Positions 1-7,904 are shown, numbered from the stretch's first letter. The stretch is DNA of 13,082 bases from Gammaproteobacteria bacterium (GCA_029287695.1 JARFQQ010000170.1:1-13082), one strand, 5' to 3'. Translations and numbers: made by a program. The notes: generated by a model from the sequence alone, not told the origin.

Positions 1-1758
1 GTGGCGGCGCATCCCGATGGCGGTTTTATGGTCTATTTTGGCACTGGCAGCCTGTTGAGTGACGAGGATGCAGCCAACATGGACAGGCAGAGCATTTATG
101 CTGTTCATGACTATCCGGGCAGATCCCGGACGGTCGTCGAAGCCGACTTGCAGCCGTCGGCGGATCTTCAGCTCGATGAGGTTCTCGCGCACGGCAAGCG
201 TCTGCGCACCGGCGGCAGTCATACACCAACGGCTGTGGCAAGGGGGTGGAAAGTCGACTTGCCTGAAGCAGGCGAACGCTTGCTGAAGAGGCCTCTCCTC
301 AGGAGCGGGCGCCTGCAGTTTATCTCCACCCATGGTCAGATCATCAATGGTCGCCAGGTGCCTGCCAGCTGGTACATGGAACTCGACTGGCTCGGCGGTG
401 GCAGTTCAGGCCGTGTCATCTCCGATTTCAACGGAGATGGCATGCTGACCGATAAGGACATGGTCAGCCACGAGGGGTTGATGGTTCCTGCTGTCGGTGA
501 ATATCTCGGCGCCGGTCTCTTTTCGCGTATGCGCCTCGCACACACCGCCTCGGGATCCGATGTCGCCTTTATCAACGGTCTCGAGTTCGGCCGCAGGGAT
601 CTTGCCTTGCAGGGTCAGGAACACTTCGATGTCGATACTGATGATGCCCTTGAGGATGGTCTCGGAGGGAAAACCGGTCAACATACACATGAATACGACA
701 GCAGCACTCCGGTGGCCAGGGAGATTGGCTACTACGATCCCGGGCTTGGCGCGAAAGGACACAGCAGACTCGATCTCTCTGTCACGGCGCATCTTGGAGA
801 TGATGAACTCTTCATCCTGACACTGGCGAATGCAGACCTATCACCGGGTGCAGTCATCACTCTCGAGATCGATGGCGTAGAGCGACAGTGGGATGTCCTC
901 GACTATCAGAAACTCGTGCAGGAAAGGCTGCAAAGCTATAACGGAACGGATAGCCTGCTCGATCATTTCCTCGATCCCCGGGGCTACCCTCTCGTCTTTG
1001 CAAAGCCGGGCGCCTCCCCCTCCCGTGCCGTACTCGATAATCTCAGGATCACACTCAGGCAGGATGCATGGTCGACGGGAGCGCTGCTCGGTACCAGGCC
1101 GGAATGCGTCAGCGCCGATCCCCATGCGGCTACACCTCACCGCTGGCGCGGTGGGGCCCTGACACTGCATGCCATCAAGGGAGAGAGCCTCAAGTCAGAA
1201 AGCTGGCTTGACGGGGAAAAAGCCTGGGTCGTGCAGCATCCGCCGGATCTCGCCAGTAACGCGGAAGGCTTTGGTGGCGTGCATGCCAATCCCGGCAGCC
1301 CGGAGGGCTTTCTTTACGAATCGACACTCTTCTGGCACTACCCGGGGGATCTCTGCTACGGCGAGCCCGGCTGGGCCCCGGCCGTCCTGGATACAACAGG
1401 TGCTGTCACCGAGGCCGTGATCTTCTCGATGCTGTCCGACGGCAATGATGTTTCCGATATCGACACAATCATGCAAGTGATCGCTGAAATCGGCGCGCTG
1501 ACCTGCGATCAGGGCAGGGGGTTTCTCTGCACCGGCGATCCGGCCTATCTCGATGGCAGGGAATTGCTCGACGCCTATCTTGATTTCCGGGAGATCGAGG
1601 ATGCAGCCTTGCTGCACGAGGGTATTCTGGCGATAGCAGAAACTCCCGAACCGGATATGGAAGAGAGTAACGATCTTGCGCGGGTCATCGCGCCCAAGGC
1701 GCCTCCCGTGATCGAAAATCTCGACACACATCGTTCCTGGACCGATGTCGAGTTCTGA
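1..1758 (+). CDS. pilY1: PilY1-type type IV pilus assembly/adhesin protein, C-terminal part (5' end outside window)
   Basis: PilY1 proteins sit at the pilus tip or cell surface and act in type IV pilus extension, adhesion and surface sensing. The frame is open from base 1, so the N-terminal part, usually a von Willebrand A-like region, is missing. Visible PilY1 signatures are the end of the beta-propeller (VYFGTGSLL near residue 11, QSIYAVHD near 30, RGWKVDLPEAGERLLKRPLL near 81-100, SWYMELD near 123). A canonical EF-hand-like calcium loop follows, DFNGDGMLTDKD at 142-153. Shorter PilY1 proteins end soon after this point. Here about 400 residues follow, including HTHEYD (228-233), a segment with ANADLSPG (276-283) and several cysteines. 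Twelve bases separate it from the pilin gene downstream, which fits the usual pilY1-pilE order. The family call is firm. The role of the C-terminal extension is unknown. Confidence 0.9.
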   Translation: MAAHPDGGFMVYFGTGSLLSDEDAANMDRQSIYAVHDYPGRSRTVVEADLQPSADLQLDEVLAHGKRLRTGGSHTPTAVARGWKVDLPEAGERLLKRPLLRSGRLQFISTHGQIINGRQVPASWYMELDWLGGGSSGRVISDFNGDGMLTDKDMVSHEGLMVPAVGEYLGAGLFSRMRLAHTASGSDVAFINGLEFGRRDLALQGQEHFDVDTDDALEDGLGGKTGQHTHEYDSSTPVAREIGYYDPGLGAKGHSRLDLSVTAHLGDDELFILTLANADLSPGAVITLEIDGVERQWDVLDYQKLVQERLQSYNGTDSLLDHFLDPRGYPLVFAKPGASPSRAVLDNLRITLRQDAWSTGALLGTRPECVSADPHAATPHRWRGGALTLHAIKGESLKSESWLDGEKAWVVQHPPDLASNAEGFGGVHANPGSPEGFLYESTLFWHYPGDLCYGEPGWAPAVLDTTGAVTEAVIFSMLSDGNDVSDIDTIMQVIAEIGALTCDQGRGFLCTGDPAYLDGRELLDAYLDFREIEDAALLHEGILAIAETPEPDMEESNDLARVIAPKAPPVIENLDTHRSWTDVEF

Positions 1759-1770
1759 GGGGACGGGCAG

Positions 1771-2205
1771 ATGCAGCCAGGAAAAGAGACGACCGGATTT
1801 TCACTCATCGAGCTGATGATGGTCCTTGCAATCGTCGCGATTCTTGCCAGCCTGGGCTTGCCGCGCTTCTTCGGTTTTATCCAGGAATCGCGGCGATCGG
1901 ATGCCGCCATGAGCCTGCTGGAACTTGCGGCAGCGATGGAGCGTTTCTATTCGCACAGAAGGAGTTTCAGCGGAGCAACAACCGTTTCGCTGCTTGGCAG
2001 GGCTGTCAGTGAAGATGGTCACTATGTGCTGGAGATGTCTGTGGCAGATGACGGGCAGGCCTGGAGCGCAGCAGCCACGCCGGTCAGGAGCGGGTCGCAG
2101 GCGGATGATGCCTGCTACCGCTACTTGCTCGATTCCACCGGGAGGAAGCGGAACGAGGACAAAGAAGGGGGCGAAATCGCTGCGTCTTCCTGCTGGCCGA
2201 AATAG
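1771..2205 (+). CDS. pilE: PilE-like type IV minor pilin
   Basis: This 144-residue protein has a classic class III prepilin signal. A short leader ends in Gly9, followed by FSLIELMMVLAIVAIL, with the conserved Glu at mature position 5 (Glu14) and a hydrophobic alpha-1 helix to about residue 30. PilD-type peptidase would cut after Gly9 and N-methylate Phe10. Cys115 and Cys141 near the C-terminus probably form the D-region disulfide loop of minor pilins. A GAGGGG Shine-Dalgarno stretch lies just upstream of the ATG. The gene follows pilY1 by 12 bases, in the position PilE occupies in fimT/pilV/pilW/pilX/pilY1/pilE operons, so it is more likely a minor pilin than the major subunit. It is the last gene of that operon here. 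Confidence 0.9.
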   Translation: MQPGKETTGFSLIELMMVLAIVAILASLGLPRFFGFIQESRRSDAAMSLLELAAAMERFYSHRRSFSGATTVSLLGRAVSEDGHYVLEMSVADDGQAWSAAATPVRSGSQADDACYRYLLDSTGRKRNEDKEGGEIAASSCWPK

Positions 2206-2233
2206 ATTTTAACAAGGTAAATCAATGACCTGT

Positions 2234-2262
2234 GAGATTATCCCGGGTGCAGTGCTAATCTC
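2234..2262 (+). other. Stem-loop after the pilin gene
   Basis: A perfect 7-bp inverted repeat, GAGATTA (2234-2240) and TAATCTC (2256-2262), flanks a 15-base loop 29 bases after the pilE stop codon. No T-run follows, only a pyrimidine-rich stretch. It could protect the 3' end of the pilus transcript or help termination, but it is not a textbook intrinsic terminator. A second, smaller hairpin (GGGC, loop GGTT, GCCC) lies at 2282-2293. Confidence 0.4.
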
Positions 2263-2329
2263 CATTCCTCATCTCTGCAAAGGGCGGTTGCCCACGCAGC
2301 CCCTGTAGCGAAGTAACTGCGATTTTCAC

Positions 2330-2357
2330 TTCACTTTCCCTGAAAAATCAGTACAAT
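2330..2357 (+). promoter_or_regulatory. Candidate sigma70 promoter of the rpsP operon
   Basis: TTCACT (2330-2335) and TACAAT (2352-2357) are separated by 16 bases. The -10 box matches TATAAT at five of six positions. Transcription would start near 2364, giving a leader of about 47 bases before rpsP. It is the best promoter-like pair in the 205-base gap between the pilus and ribosomal operons. Confidence 0.55.
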
Positions 2358-2410
2358 GCCCGGTTTACTCGCAGACGCGGGTCCAGCATCAACTTTTTTC
2401 AGGGTAAAAC

Positions 2411-2668
2411 ATGGTTACCATTCGACTTTCCAGAACCGGCGCCAAGAAAAAGCCGTTCTATCATGTTGTCGTGACCGACAGCCGCAACGCACGCGACGGT
2501 CACTATATCGAGCGTGTCGGTTTTTTTAACCCGATGGCAAAGGGTGGTGAAGAGCGCCTGCGTATTGCGCTTGACCGCATCGACCACTGGGTCAGCCAGG
2601 GAGCCCAGACCTCGGAACGCGTTGGCGACCTGCTGAAAGGTTACCGCAAAGAGGCTGCTGCTTCCTGA
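2411..2668 (+). CDS. rpsP: 30S ribosomal protein S16
   Basis: The 85-residue product begins [20 protein letters not shown] and continues with [19 protein letters not shown], both hallmark S16 segments, and its length is normal for the family. S16 binds 16S rRNA in the 5' domain and is needed for 30S assembly. An AGGG Shine-Dalgarno sequence precedes the ATG by a short spacer. It is the first gene of the rpsP-rimM-trmD-rplS operon, with 13 bases before rimM. Its promoter candidate is at 2330-2357. ffh, often upstream of rpsP in other genomes, is absent; a pilin gene stands there instead. Confidence 0.98.
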   Translation: MVTIRLSRTGAKKKPFYHVVVTDSRNARDGHYIERVGFFNPMAKGGEERLRIALDRIDHWVSQGAQTSERVGDLLKGYRKEAAAS

Positions 2669-2681
2669 ACAGCGAAACGCG

Positions 2682-3203
2682 ATGTCCCTGGAGACCGGGC
2701 CTGAACAGCGGATCGTAGTTCTCGGCCGACTATCCGGCCTCTATGGCGTTCAGGGCTGGCTCAAGGTCCATTCGGACACGGAGCCAAGAGAGGGAATCAC
2801 CAGTTACCCCCGATGGTGGGTGAAGCAGCAGGGTCGCTGGAAAAGCATGCGCGTCGAGCAGGGGCGCCGTCACGGCAAGGGTGTGGTGGTCAAGCTTGAA
2901 GGCATCGATGACCGTGATGCCGCGGCAAAATTGCTCAATGCCGAGGTTGCAGTCGACAGGGATACTCTCCCCGAGACTGAACCCGGAGAATATTACTGGA
3001 CAGACCTCGAGGGATTGAGTGTCGTCTGTCTCGACGGAACCGAACTTGGCCGGATCGATCATCTTATCGAGACCGGCGCCAACGATGTACTGGTGGTCCA
3101 GGGCGACAGGCAACGCCTGATTCCCTATATCCCGGAGCAGGTCATCCGGGAGATTGATCTCGAACGGCGATTGATGGTCGTCGACTGGGATCCGGAGTTC
3201 TGA
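2682..3203 (+). CDS. rimM: 16S rRNA processing/ribosome maturation factor RimM
   Basis: RimM assists late maturation of the 30S subunit head, through S19 and the 3' domain of 16S rRNA. The 173-residue protein shows the N-terminal RimM barrel ([20 protein letters not shown], residues about 12-31) and the C-terminal PRC-barrel-like half, which starts near [11 protein letters not shown] and continues through the conserved [10 protein letters not shown] and [10 protein letters not shown] segments. Length and motif order are normal. The Shine-Dalgarno sequence is weak, so translation may depend on coupling to rpsP 13 bases upstream. The stop codon TGA shares one base with the trmD start (TGATG at 3201-3205), a typical coupled junction in this operon. 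Confidence 0.97.
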   Translation: MSLETGPEQRIVVLGRLSGLYGVQGWLKVHSDTEPREGITSYPRWWVKQQGRWKSMRVEQGRRHGKGVVVKLEGIDDRDAAAKLLNAEVAVDRDTLPETEPGEYYWTDLEGLSVVCLDGTELGRIDHLIETGANDVLVVQGDRQRLIPYIPEQVIREIDLERRLMVVDWDPEF

Positions 3204-3958
3204 TGTTGCGATTCGATATCGTGACGCTGTTCCCCGGCATGTTCGATGCACTTCGCGAGGGCATCACCGGGCGGGCGCTGGACAAGGGGCTGATCGAGTT
3301 CCACTCCTGGAACCCGCGCGATTACACCAGGGATGTGCATCGCACTGTCGATGATCGGCCATATGGCGGCGGCCCCGGCATGGTGATGAAAGTCGAGCCG
3401 CTGCGGGATGCGATCAGAGCCGCACGCAAAGAGGCGCCGGGCAGCAAGGTTGTATACCTCAGCCCGCAAGGCCGGGTTTTAACGCAGCAGGCTGTTTCGC
3501 AAATGAGCCGTTTGTCAGGCCTGGTTCTTGTCGCCGGCCGGTACGAAGGTGTCGACGAGCGGCTCCTGCAGAGCGAGATCGACGAAGAGTGGTCGATCGG
3601 GGATTATGTTCTGTCGGGCGGCGAACTGCCCGCGATGATCATGGTTGATGCGATCACGCGATTGTTGCCGGGAGCACTCGGTCATGCGCTCTCGGCGGAA
3701 CAGGACTCGCATGCCGATGGTCTTCTGGATTGTCCGCACTACACGCGGCCGGAAGAGATCGACGGCATGCAGATACCGGATGTATTGCGCAGTGGCAATC
3801 ACGAGTTGATTCGCCGCTGGCGGTTACAGCAGTCACTGGGACGGACCTGGCAGAGACGCCCTGACTTGCTGCAAGAACGGCAGTTAAGTGCCGAAGAAAC
3901 TGAATTGTTAGAAGCATACATTGCTGCCCTTGAGCAGCAGACCAATGAGGAACGATGA
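3203..3958 (+). CDS. trmD: tRNA (guanine-37-N1)-methyltransferase TrmD
   Basis: TrmD methylates G37 at N1 in tRNAs with G at position 36, using S-adenosylmethionine and preventing +1 frameshifting. The 251-residue protein has all trefoil-knot SPOUT signatures: [13 protein letters not shown] (50-62), LSPQGRVL (86-93), [10 protein letters not shown] (111-120) and [15 protein letters not shown] (131-145). The conserved [13 protein letters not shown] follows at 172-184, whose Asp172 corresponds to the catalytic aspartate. The start overlaps the rimM stop by one base, and one base separates its stop from the rplS start, so the operon is tightly packed. Nothing unusual is seen. Confidence 0.98.
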   Translation: MLRFDIVTLFPGMFDALREGITGRALDKGLIEFHSWNPRDYTRDVHRTVDDRPYGGGPGMVMKVEPLRDAIRAARKEAPGSKVVYLSPQGRVLTQQAVSQMSRLSGLVLVAGRYEGVDERLLQSEIDEEWSIGDYVLSGGELPAMIMVDAITRLLPGALGHALSAEQDSHADGLLDCPHYTRPEEIDGMQIPDVLRSGNHELIRRWRLQQSLGRTWQRRPDLLQERQLSAEETELLEAYIAALEQQTNEER

Positions 3959-3959
3959 A

Positions 3960-4304
3960 ATGAGCAACATCATTGAACAACTTGAAGCGGAACAGATGGG
4001 ACGCGATATCCCTGACTTCGGTCCGGGTGATACCGTCGTGGTGCAGGTCAAGGTCAAAGAGGGCGAGCGCGAGCGTCTGCAGGCTTTCGAAGGTGTTGTC
4101 ATCGCCAAGCGAAACCGTGGCCTGAACTCTGCGTTCACCGTTCGCAAGATTTCCCATGGCGAGGGTGTCGAGCGTGTCTTCCAGACCTACAGCCCCAGCG
4201 TTGCGGAAATCCAGGTCAAGCGTCGTGGCGACGTGCGTCGTGCGAAGCTCTATTACCTGCGCGAGCGTTCAGGTAAATCGGCACGTATCAAGGAAAAGGT
4301 CTGA
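3960..4304 (+). CDS. rplS: 50S ribosomal protein L19
   Basis: The product is a 114-residue L19, a structural protein at the 30S-50S interface. It starts [20 protein letters not shown] and contains the typical [39 protein letters not shown] and basic C-terminal [21 protein letters not shown] segments. An in-frame ATG exists at 3921 inside trmD. The ATG at 3960 is preferred because L19 proteins begin there and GAGGA (3947-3951) sits 8 bases upstream. It is the last gene of the operon and is followed by a strong terminator. Confidence 0.98.
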   Translation: MSNIIEQLEAEQMGRDIPDFGPGDTVVVQVKVKEGERERLQAFEGVVIAKRNRGLNSAFTVRKISHGEGVERVFQTYSPSVAEIQVKRRGDVRRAKLYYLRERSGKSARIKEKV

Positions 4305-4323
4305 GCAGTTTTTCCTGTATGTG

Positions 4324-4352
4324 AAAACCGCGGCAGTCGCCGCGGTTTTTTT
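4324..4352 (+). terminator. Strong intrinsic terminator of the rpsP-rplS operon
   Basis: A perfect stem pairs 4324-4334 (AAAACCGCGGC) with 4339-4349 around an AGTC tetraloop, followed by a T7 run at 4346-4352. It lies 19 bases after the rplS stop. On the opposite strand the same stem is followed only by TTTT, so it could weakly terminate the convergent DUF6116-like gene, whose stop codon lies in the T-run. Confidence 0.93.
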
Positions 4353-4626
4353 ATGTGTGGGTGTCTGTTGATTTCTCTTTCCTGACGACCTCGCCCTCGA
4401 TGACGGATGGATCTGCCGGAGGGGCCTTTTGTCCGCCGTTTTTTTTCCAGGATGCGAACATCAGCATCAGCAATCCCAGAACCAGCTCATCGAGGAATGG
4501 AATCGGGTCCGGGATCAGCAGGTTGACGAGGAAGAGTGCGGCAGTCACGAGGAACAGCTGTCTGAATTTCAGGCCATCTGCGAAGCGCAGGACGGCCGCA
4601 ATCAAGGGTGTTTTCGACAGCGCCAT
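4351..4626 (-). CDS. Small two-helix membrane protein, DUF6116-like
   Basis: The 91-residue product has two hydrophobic segments (about 24-38 and 44-59) joined by the motif PDPIPFLDEL, followed by a polar tail rich in lysine and glutamate. The pattern RFADGLKFRQLF, then PDPIPFLDELVLG, then a helix ending near SWK, resembles proteins labelled DUF6116 in gammaproteobacteria, recalled from memory and not searched. Function is unknown; it is likely an inner-membrane protein. It converges on rplS, and its TAA lies inside the rplS terminator T-run. It is divergent from sbcB with 41 bases between the starts, so both promoters must be compact or overlapping. The Shine-Dalgarno sequence is weak. Confidence 0.75.
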   Translation of the reverse strand: MALSKTPLIAAVLRFADGLKFRQLFLVTAALFLVNLLIPDPIPFLDELVLGLLMLMFASWKKNGGQKAPPADPSVIEGEVVRKEKSTDTHT

Positions 4627-4667
4627 CAGTTAAGCTCAAACGTCTCCATAAGCTTGAAAACTATACC

Positions 4668-6110
4668 ATGCCGTCAATCAGTCTGTTCTGGCACGACTAC
4701 GAAACCTGGGGTGTCGATCCGCGCTATGACCGGCCATCGCAGTTTGCAGGGATCAGGACCGATCTCGAACTCAATGTCATCGACGAACCGGTCATGCTTT
4801 ACTGCAAGCCCCCGAGGGACTACCTTCCGAACCCGATGTCCGCGCTCGTAACGCGCATGACACCCCTGCAGATCGATGGGCGGGGAGTCTGCGAGGCCGA
4901 TTTTTTTGCCGCGATACACGAGCAGCTCGCAAAGCCCGGAACCTGTGGTGTTGGCTATAACAGTATCCGGTTCGATGACGAGGTGACCCGTTTCGGTTTC
5001 TATCGCAATTTCTTCGATCCCTACGCCCGCGAGTGGCAAAACGGTAACAGCCGCTGGGATATTCTCGACCTGCTGCGTCTGACCCACGCCCTGCGTCCCG
5101 AGGGTATCCACTGGCCCGAGAGGGAGGGGCAGCCGGGTGTCGCGAGTTTTCGCCTCGACCAGCTCACGGTGGCTAACGGTATCGCCCACGAGGACGCACA
5201 CGATGCCCTGGCCGATGTGCATGCCACCATCGCTATCGCACGACTCGTCAGGGAGAAGCAGCCGCGGCTCTTCGACTACTATTTCAATCTGCGCATCAAG
5301 CGCAATGTGCAACAGCAAATCGACCTGCACAACCACGAGATTCTGCTGCATGCCAGCGGCATGTATCCGGCCGAACTCGGCTCCATCGCTCCCGTCCTCC
5401 CGCTCGTCAGGCATCCGACCAACAGCAACGGCATTATTGTCTACGACCTGCGTCATGATCCGGCCAGGCTGCTGGAACAGGATAGCGAGACCATCCGCAG
5501 GCTGCTCTACACGAAGCGCGATGAGTTGCCGGAGGGGGAGGAGCGTCCGCCGCTGAAGACCCTGCATATCAACAAGTCGCCCGCGGTTGCTCCCGTTGCA
5601 ACCCTGACGGCGGAGGCTGCCAGGCGCTGGCAGATCGACTTGCAGCAGGCCGAAGCGTTCAGGCAGCGCTTGCTGTCAGAGACGGGACTTGCTTCCAGGC
5701 TCGAGGAGGTCTTCAGTGAAACACACGGGCTGGAAAGCCCCCGGGATGCGGACATGGCGCTTTATGGCGGCTTTCTGCAGGATGCGGATCGCAAGCTCTG
5801 CGAGCGTGTCAGGAACAGCAAGCCCGATGACCTCGCTGCATGGCAACCCTCCTTCAGGGATGAACGTCTCAAGACGCTCTTTTTCCGCTACCGGGCCAGA
5901 AACTGGCCGGAAAGCCTGACGCCACATGAGCAGGATCAGTGGGCAGCGTTTTGCCGTGAGCGACTGGAACGGGGTGTGGACGGTACCGGTCTCTCGGTTG
6001 AGCATTACGCAGACGAGATTGCCGCCTTGCGAAACGAGGGAGACCTCACGCCGGAAGAAGAGAAAATTCTTGAAGAGATGGAGAAGTGGCCGGAGATTAT
6101 CCGGCCCTGA
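4668..6110 (+). CDS. sbcB: Exonuclease I (single-strand DNA 3'-5' exodeoxyribonuclease)
   Basis: SbcB degrades single-stranded DNA 3' to 5', acts in recombination and mismatch repair, and binds SSB. The 480-residue protein is close to the E. coli length. The DEDDh residues are visible: Asp10 and Glu12 in HDYETWG, Asp103 in SIRFDDEVTR, and His178 with Asp183 in DAHDALADVHATIA. Other strongly conserved segments are ALRPEGIHWP (141-150), ARLVREKQPRLFDYYF and the C-terminal FFRYRARNWPESL. An upstream in-frame GTG at 4608 would lie inside the divergent gene. The ATG at 4668 is chosen because the family starts with this MPSISLFWHDYE-like strand. No strong Shine-Dalgarno sequence is seen. It converges on the small - strand gene with a 9-base gap. 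Confidence 0.96.
   Translation: MPSISLFWHDYETWGVDPRYDRPSQFAGIRTDLELNVIDEPVMLYCKPPRDYLPNPMSALVTRMTPLQIDGRGVCEADFFAAIHEQLAKPGTCGVGYNSIRFDDEVTRFGFYRNFFDPYAREWQNGNSRWDILDLLRLTHALRPEGIHWPEREGQPGVASFRLDQLTVANGIAHEDAHDALADVHATIAIARLVREKQPRLFDYYFNLRIKRNVQQQIDLHNHEILLHASGMYPAELGSIAPVLPLVRHPTNSNGIIVYDLRHDPARLLEQDSETIRRLLYTKRDELPEGEERPPLKTLHINKSPAVAPVATLTAEAARRWQIDLQQAEAFRQRLLSETGLASRLEEVFSETHGLESPRDADMALYGGFLQDADRKLCERVRNSKPDDLAAWQPSFRDERLKTLFFRYRARNWPESLTPHEQDQWAAFCRERLERGVDGTGLSVEHYADEIAALRNEGDLTPEEEKILEEMEKWPEIIRP
6088..6106 (+). other. Hairpin overlapping the sbcB 3' end
   Basis: GGCCGGA (6088-6094) pairs perfectly with TCCGGCC (6100-6106) around a 5-base loop, immediately before the sbcB stop codon and between two convergent genes. 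No T-run follows on either strand, so it may stabilise the 3' ends or slow polymerase and is not a standard terminator. Confidence 0.35.
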
Positions 6111-6119
6111 GTCAATCGC

Positions 6120-6404
6120 CTAGTCCTTGAGCCACTCGTTCAGGGCATCGACGATCTGCTGCGCCTGGTCCCTGCTCGAAATGTTGAATTTCGACTTCTG
6201 CTGGTACTGGCCGTTGCGCTTCTGGTAACGACGAATCGTATACTTGTCGCCGCTATATTCCTCCTTGCTGCGATTCCAGTCCTGGTAACGAAACAGGATT
6301 GTTGTCCAGGCGCCTTTCGACAAGACGCGCTTGTCGAGTTCCTTGATGACTTCGATGCCATCCTCTTCCCAGGTAACAGTCAATTCCTCAGGTGATGCGG
6401 CCAT
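6120..6404 (-). CDS. Small conserved-looking protein of unknown function
   Basis: I do not recognise a named family with confidence. The 94-residue product has no signal peptide or membrane helix and looks like a compact alpha/beta cytoplasmic protein: acidic N-terminus, several beta-like stretches (TTILFRYQDW, YTIRRYQKRNGQY), then KFNISSRDQAQQIVDALNEWL as a C-terminal helix. The alternating strand pattern with basic and aromatic residues vaguely recalls PC4-like single-strand nucleic-acid-binding folds; this is only an impression. The ATG at 6404 has a poor upstream GTGGA-type ribosome site. It lies 57 bases downstream of the oxygenase-like gene on the same strand and may be co-transcribed with it. 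It converges on sbcB. Confidence 0.7.
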   Translation of the reverse strand: MAASPEELTVTWEEDGIEVIKELDKRVLSKGAWTTILFRYQDWNRSKEEYSGDKYTIRRYQKRNGQYQQKSKFNISSRDQAQQIVDALNEWLKD

Positions 6405-6461
6405 TATTCGTCCACTTCGCAGGTTTAAAGGTGCCCAATTCTGATTGAAAGCCGCTGAATG

Positions 6462-7007
6462 TCAAGCGTCGTCGTCGATCGCACGAATGCCGACGTTGAA
6501 GGCAATCGAGAGCCGCATGGCGTGGCTGCGGTTCTCTCCGACTTCGTGTGGCAATGCCGGCGAGAAGAGAAACAGGTCACCCGCGGCGGGGGTGAAGGAG
6601 ATCTTTTTTCCGGCAGAGTGGAAAATGATGTCACCGGAATGGTTCGGAACCTCGATGTAATAGACGCCGGAGAGGAGTTCATCGTCGTCATTGTGGGTGT
6701 GCAGCGTCGTCCTGTCACCGGCATGCATTTCATTGAACCAGAATGCCATCCCGGGCTCTTCATTGTCCGGCCCCAGCACTTTGCGGCAGTTTTCCAGGAT
6801 CCAGTCCAGCAGAGGCTCGATTTCCGGAAACTCTGCCCGGGGTGGATAGATGTTTTCATAACGCCCGTGAAAGAGATGCGTCTTGCGTGTTTCGGGATGT
6901 TCCCGGAGCCTTTCATAGGCGCGCATGATCCTGCTGTTGAGGCGCTTGTGTTCGTCGAGATGGACGTGGTGGATATCGAGTTTTTCTCCAGGCGAGGCAG
7001 TGCCCAA
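6462..7007 (-). CDS. Putative 2OG-Fe(II) oxygenase (TIGR02466/PF13759-like)
   Basis: The 181-residue product has the double-stranded beta-helix pattern of non-haem iron/2-oxoglutarate oxygenases: LHTHNDDDELLSGVYYIEVP (102-121), GDIIFHSAGKK, AAGDLFLFSPALPHEVGE (141-158), then RLSIAFNV (165-172). Likely iron ligands are His103 or His105, possibly Asp107, and His154; Arg165 is placed to bind 2-oxoglutarate. The substrate is unknown. Related proteins hydroxylate proteins or small molecules. No ATG suits the family length. A TTG start at 7007 is preferred because AAGGGAG (7015-7021) sits 7 bases upstream. It is divergent from the DUF3108-like gene and heads a possible two-gene unit with the 94-residue protein. 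Confidence 0.8.
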   Translation of the reverse strand: MGTASPGEKLDIHHVHLDEHKRLNSRIMRAYERLREHPETRKTHLFHGRYENIYPPRAEFPEIEPLLDWILENCRKVLGPDNEEPGMAFWFNEMHAGDRTTLHTHNDDDELLSGVYYIEVPNHSGDIIFHSAGKKISFTPAAGDLFLFSPALPHEVGENRSHAMRLSIAFNVGIRAIDDDA

Positions 7008-7014
7008 GGCTGAA

Positions 7015-7021
7015 CTCCCTT
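7015..7021 (-). promoter_or_regulatory. Shine-Dalgarno site supporting a TTG start
   Basis: On the - strand AAGGGAG lies 7 bases before TTG at 7007-7005. It is the best ribosome-binding match near the oxygenase N-terminus, and the next in-frame ATG (residue 28) would remove part of the fold. This decides the start of that gene. Confidence 0.7.
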
Positions 7022-7032
7022 AACGCGAATCT

Positions 7033-7061
7033 GTCATACTGGAGTGTAAATGGACAACCAA
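7033..7061 (-). promoter_or_regulatory. Weak candidate promoter of the oxygenase gene
   Basis: On the - strand TTGGTT (7061-7056) and TATGAC (7038-7033) are separated by 17 bases, with a start point expected just before the Shine-Dalgarno site. Both boxes are imperfect. In the 65-base divergent gap I found no convincing + strand promoter for the DUF3108-like gene. Confidence 0.3.
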
Positions 7062-7072
7062 TCTGGAACAAC

Positions 7073-7885
7073 ATGAGAGCGATCCTGACTATCGTGCTGC
7101 TGCTGGTGACGAGCCTTGCGACTGCAGAAACCTTCAACTACACGATCAAGTTCAAGGGAGCCCTGTCGGCGTTCAGCTGGGCAAGTCTTGCAGATGGCAG
7201 CATCGAGACACGCAAGCTTGATGCCTGTTACGGGCGTGGCAGCTGTCTCAACACCAGGGTTCGGATGTCCTCGGAAAATCACAAGCTGCTCGAGACGCTC
7301 TATCCGACCCGTTTTTTCTACCAGAGTTTCCTGCGTGAGAATCCCGCACAGACAATCGCTTTCGAGAAGCGTGAAAAGAAAAACGATTCCGAGTACCAGC
7401 CCTACGGCTACCGCCACAAGCTCGTAACCATTTCGAAAGACGGCAGCAAGGCAAGCTATCTCGAGCTCTGGTCGAGCGGGGAGTCCCTGTCGTCAGCCGA
7501 GGCGAAGCTTGTTTCGACGGATCACAACGGCGGGCAGCCGCCGGCCGTGCGCAAGCGCAAGACTTCAGCGGTTGAAAAAAACGCCCTCGATCGCTGGGCA
7601 ATGATCCACACGGCGCGCTTCCTGCCATTGAGGCAGGGCTACTCGGAGCGCTTCCCTGGCACTAATGGAAAGGACAGGATGAGCTACCAGGTCAAACTGG
7701 CAGGAAGTGAGACGATCCAGGTGCGCGGCGAAAACCGTGATGCCTGGAAAATCTCGATTGTCGAGACCAAGAACGGCAAACGACAGCCAACCCTCTACCT
7801 CTGGATCTCTCAGGATGAGAAACGTATTCCCCTGCGGGTCGAGATGGAAGAGTCGATCGGCAAGGTCCGGTTCTATCTCAAGTAG
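7073..7885 (+). CDS. Secreted/periplasmic DUF3108-like protein
   Basis: The 270-residue product begins with a clear signal peptide, MRAILTIVLLLVTSLATA, probably cut before Glu19, so the mature protein is likely periplasmic. The C-terminal third (about 190-270) follows the DUF3108 pattern: YQVKLAGSETIQVRG, then a region reading as modified or derived from the sequence (DAWKISIVETKNGKRQ), then LYLWISQDEKRIPLRVEME and a final strand IGKVRFYLK. DUF3108 proteins are beta-rich and of unknown function. Cys53 and Cys58 in ACYGRGSC could form a small disulfide loop. It is divergent from the oxygenase-like gene by 65 bases and convergent with the NYN gene, with 19 bases between the stops and no obvious terminator there. 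Confidence 0.8.
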   Translation: MRAILTIVLLLVTSLATAETFNYTIKFKGALSAFSWASLADGSIETRKLDACYGRGSCLNTRVRMSSENHKLLETLYPTRFFYQSFLRENPAQTIAFEKREKKNDSEYQPYGYRHKLVTISKDGSKASYLELWSSGESLSSAEAKLVSTDHNGGQPPAVRKRKTSAVEKNALDRWAMIHTARFLPLRQGYSERFPGTNGKDRMSYQVKLAGSETIQVRGENRDAWKISIVETKNGKRQPTLYLWISQDEKRIPLRVEMEESIGKVRFYLK

Positions 7886-7904
7886 ACCGGGGTAGCGCCT
7901 TTTC

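Noticed and set aside
4674..5567. 297-codon open frame opposite sbcB
   Set aside because: It is fully antisense to a confidently identified exonuclease I gene and shows no domain motif; a shadow of codon bias in a G+C-rich gene.
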